Below are positions 62,201-64,000 of a DNA stretch of 64,000 bases, piece after piece (positions within the stretch are counted from its first letter, which is position 1; every line of letters starts with the position of its first letter). The stretch is from the NCBI RefSeq assembly GCF_003268595.1, contig NZ_CP029797.1, forward strand, positions 3,431,501 to 3,495,500, read 5' to 3'. The notes beneath the pieces were generated by a model. It made no database searches and was not told the DNA's origin. It saw nothing but the letters and a program-made list of their open reading frames with translations. The translations under genes were made by a program, and so were the position numbers. Origin of the DNA: Paraliobacillus zengyii (GTDB lineage Bacteria; Bacillota; Bacilli; Bacillales; Amphibacillaceae).

Positions 62201-62239
62201 CGTTATATTATCTAACATTAATTGTTATGTTTTTTAACT
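62201..62239. promoter_or_regulatory. Two near-consensus TnrA boxes upstream of pucA
   Basis: CGTTATATTATCTAACA (62201-62217) and TGTTATGTTTTTTAACT (62223-62239) each miss TGTNA-N7-TNACA at a single base. The first shares its last 12 bases with the tnrA box at 37.3 kb. The rest of the gap (62240-62415) shows no gene. Confidence 0.5.
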
Positions 62240-62420
62240 TAACGTTATACTAATACTTTTCCAATCTTTTGTCACTAGTTATTCTATCTAATATGGAAAA
62301 TGTATTTTAGCTTATTTAACTAACTTTGATAAACTGCTAGCTTAATTGTTGTACAGCAGTCCGTCTTGTCATACTTAATTCGATATCATTCCAAAATACT
62401 CCTTCCAATCATTAGATTTA

Positions 62421-62447
62421 AAAAAGCACAGACAAGAAGTCTGCGCT
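62421..62447 (-). terminator. Terminator of the DUF1836 gene
   Basis: AGCACAGAC / GTCTGCGCT stem with one mismatch, followed on the minus strand by six T. Confidence 0.8.
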
Positions 62448-62454
62448 AACATTT

Positions 62455-63048
62455 TTATTCATCTTTTTCTTCTTCATTAAATAATTCAGGAATTTGATCA
62501 ACTAATTTCTCAGCTAGTTTTCGATACATATTACTTCTGTTAACAAGCGCTACAATTAATAATACTTGTTCAATATAAGCTTGATCTTCTTTATCAAAGT
62601 CATCCGCTTCTTTCTTCACGTCAGTTGAAAGTTTGTTAGCGTCTACTTTAAAGTCATCAACATTTTTATCATATAAGTTAATATAGTGATCATATATCAA
62701 TTCCAAGTCAGTTTGATCTAAGTCTACTTTATCATTTAAATCTGATAAGACGACTTTAATATCATTGATCGAGAGTGTTCCTTTTAACTGGTATATTAAA
62801 TGAATAAGCATAATATGTTCTTTACTATACTTTTTATTTTTAATTGGGAATAGTAACTTGGCCTTTGCATAGTTATTAATCATTGTTTTGGTTAATACTT
62901 TTTCCTCCTCATTACGCTTACTTTTAGAAAAGGTATTCTCAAACAACTGCGTAACTTGATCCATATACAAGTCAATCGATGGAATGTCTTCTCGGTTTAT
63001 TTTATTATTTAATTCGAGTTCTTCGATAATTTTATCTATGTTTTCCAT
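62455..63048 (-). CDS. DUF1836 family protein
   Basis: A 197-residue soluble, strongly charged protein. The middle shows LTKTMINNYAKAKLLFPIKNKKYS, the hallmark of DUF1836, a MerR-like winged-helix region. The C-terminal half is Asp/Glu-rich (VKKEADDFDKEDQAYIEQVL). A DNA-binding or regulatory role is suspected for the family but not shown. It is a single gene with a GTTGAGG ribosome site and a terminator, divergent from the hemolysin III gene. Confidence 0.75.
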   Translation of the reverse strand: MENIDKIIEELELNNKINREDIPSIDLYMDQVTQLFENTFSKSKRNEEEKVLTKTMINNYAKAKLLFPIKNKKYSKEHIMLIHLIYQLKGTLSINDIKVVLSDLNDKVDLDQTDLELIYDHYINLYDKNVDDFKVDANKLSTDVKKEADDFDKEDQAYIEQVLLIVALVNRSNMYRKLAEKLVDQIPELFNEEEKDE

Positions 63049-63190
63049 ATCAAAACCTCAACTTTTAGCGGTGGTATTTCGTTCCATTATAGCTTAGTAT
63101 ACCCGCTACGTAAATCTTGACGAGATTACAATATATGATTATTATAGTATGTAGTATTTAAAACTATATGTTGTAATAGGAGTGTTTATT

Positions 63191-63838
63191 TTGAAACAAT
63201 ATATTCGCGAACCAATAAATGGATTCACTCATTTAGCAGGTGCTATTCTTTCCTTTATAGCTTTACTGGCCATGGTTATTAAAGCCACTGCAACAACCGG
63301 ATCCCCTATAGCTATCACAGCAGTAATTATTTTTGGGATTAGTATGATTTTGTTATATGCGACTTCAGCAACTTATCATATGGTTATCGCTAAAGATAAT
63401 GTAATAGCTTGGTTAAGAAAACTTGATCATTCGATGATATTCATTTTAATTGCAGGAACATATACACCATTTTGCTTAATCGCTTTACAAGGAACAATAG
63501 GTTGGTTATTATTTGGCATTATTACAGTGATTGCAGTAAGTGGGGTTATCTTTAAGATGGTTTGGTTTGATTGTCCAAGGTGGCTCTCTACCAGTCTTTA
63601 TATAGTGATGGGATGGATGATCATTTTCGTTGCTACGCCACTATCCTCTTCTATCGATCCTACCGGTATGTTTTTATTAATTTTTGGTGGTATTATTTAT
63701 ACTGTCGGTGGCATTATTTATGCAACAGAACCTAAATTTTTAGCATCTAAATACATGGGTTTTCACGAGATATTCCATATTTTTATTTTACTTGGAACAT
63801 TAGCCCATTTTCTAAGTGTTTATTTCTATGTATTATAA
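63191..63838 (+). CDS. Hemolysin III / YqfA family membrane protein (PAQR-like)
   Basis: A 215-residue protein with seven membrane segments. The opening REPINGFTHLAGAILS, ATSATYHM, RKLDHSMIFILIAGTYTPF, and a final GFHEIFHIFILLGTLAHF give the conserved His/Asp/Ser metal-site pattern of the HlyIII/PAQR superfamily. Cytolysis was reported for a B. cereus member, but most are probably membrane-lipid hydrolases or homeostasis proteins. The TTG start is chosen because AGGAG is eight bases before it; an upstream GTG is too close. Confidence 0.88.
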   Translation: MKQYIREPINGFTHLAGAILSFIALLAMVIKATATTGSPIAITAVIIFGISMILLYATSATYHMVIAKDNVIAWLRKLDHSMIFILIAGTYTPFCLIALQGTIGWLLFGIITVIAVSGVIFKMVWFDCPRWLSTSLYIVMGWMIIFVATPLSSSIDPTGMFLLIFGGIIYTVGGIIYATEPKFLASKYMGFHEIFHIFILLGTLAHFLSVYFYVL

Positions 63839-63866
63839 AAACCAAGAGAATTCACTTGGTTTTTAT
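63835..63866 (+). terminator. Terminator of the hemolysin III family gene
   Basis: A perfect 12-bp stem, ATAAAAACCAAG with CTTGGTTTTTAT. The remaining 134 bp of the window show nothing recognisable. Confidence 0.88.
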
Positions 63867-64000
63867 AAATTCAACTATTTAATAACTAAACTTTCTCACC
63901 AAAAAATAAGCACTAATTGTTGACTATTCTAATTTTTCGTACAGCTATTATATCGCTTGAAAGTTTTTTAAAAGCCTACTATTTAAAAGTTTTCGTTTAG

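Overview
The window is a 64 kb piece of a low-GC Firmicute chromosome. Gene content and protein similarity (argCJBD, QueF, TnrA, AlaR/AlaT, a LicBCA-type PTS, the puc purine genes, DUF2680, YitT) point to Bacillaceae. The ectoine-hydrolase-like gene and a dense family of structured intergenic repeats suggest the halotolerant group around Oceanobacillus, Virgibacillus and Gracilibacillus. That placement is inference from remembered sequences, not from a search. No rRNA, tRNA, CRISPR array, prophage or transposase gene was recognised.

Layout, left to right. 1-373 is the start of araD, cut by the window edge, with a two-site AraR-type operator. 0.7-4.3 kb holds small singletons and a preQ1-riboswitch operon (queF plus a queuosine-precursor transporter). 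4.4-8.7 kb is argCJBD, read leftwards. 9.5-16.2 kb has an FAH-family enzyme and a complete beta-glucoside PTS operon (IIB, IIC, IIA, 6-phospho-beta-glucosidase) followed by its LicR-type regulator. 16.9-25.2 kb is mostly transport: an AEC carrier, a split ThrE exporter, an MFS carrier, a MarR/ABC drug-efflux operon and a ZIP transporter, plus a CAP lipoprotein and an Lrp regulator divergent from a YitT protein. 26-30 kb has a thioredoxin-like protein, an atypical LuxR-type regulator, a phage-repressor-like XRE/S24 protein and a MATE pump.

30.4-37.3 kb looks like a nitrogen-scavenging unit: an M20 amidohydrolase, a Cys/Met-type PLP enzyme and an ectoine hydrolase (DoeA-like) in one operon, a PucR-type regulator upstream, and tnrA. 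Perfect TnrA-box matches lie in front of both the operon and tnrA. 37.4-47.5 kb has DUF421, HesB-like, amidase, GH43, formate-THF ligase, alaT-alaR, a methyltransferase, a DUF2268 protease and a small protein. 47.6-62.1 kb is a purine-degradation (puc) island: HIU hydrolase, OHCU decarboxylase, PucR, allantoate amidohydrolase, ureidoglycine-glyoxylate aminotransferase and allantoinase, then an FAH protein and an amidase behind a five-gene xanthine dehydrogenase operon. No uricase is present. The right end has a DUF1836 protein and a hemolysin III family protein.

The two most interesting items are: (1) the intergenic repeat family, whose copies mostly occur as inverted doublets and whose stems differ in sequence between copies yet stay self-complementary; and (2) the doeA / PLP gamma-lyase-like / M20 operon under a TnrA box, which could be a variant, nitrogen-controlled route for ectoine breakdown.
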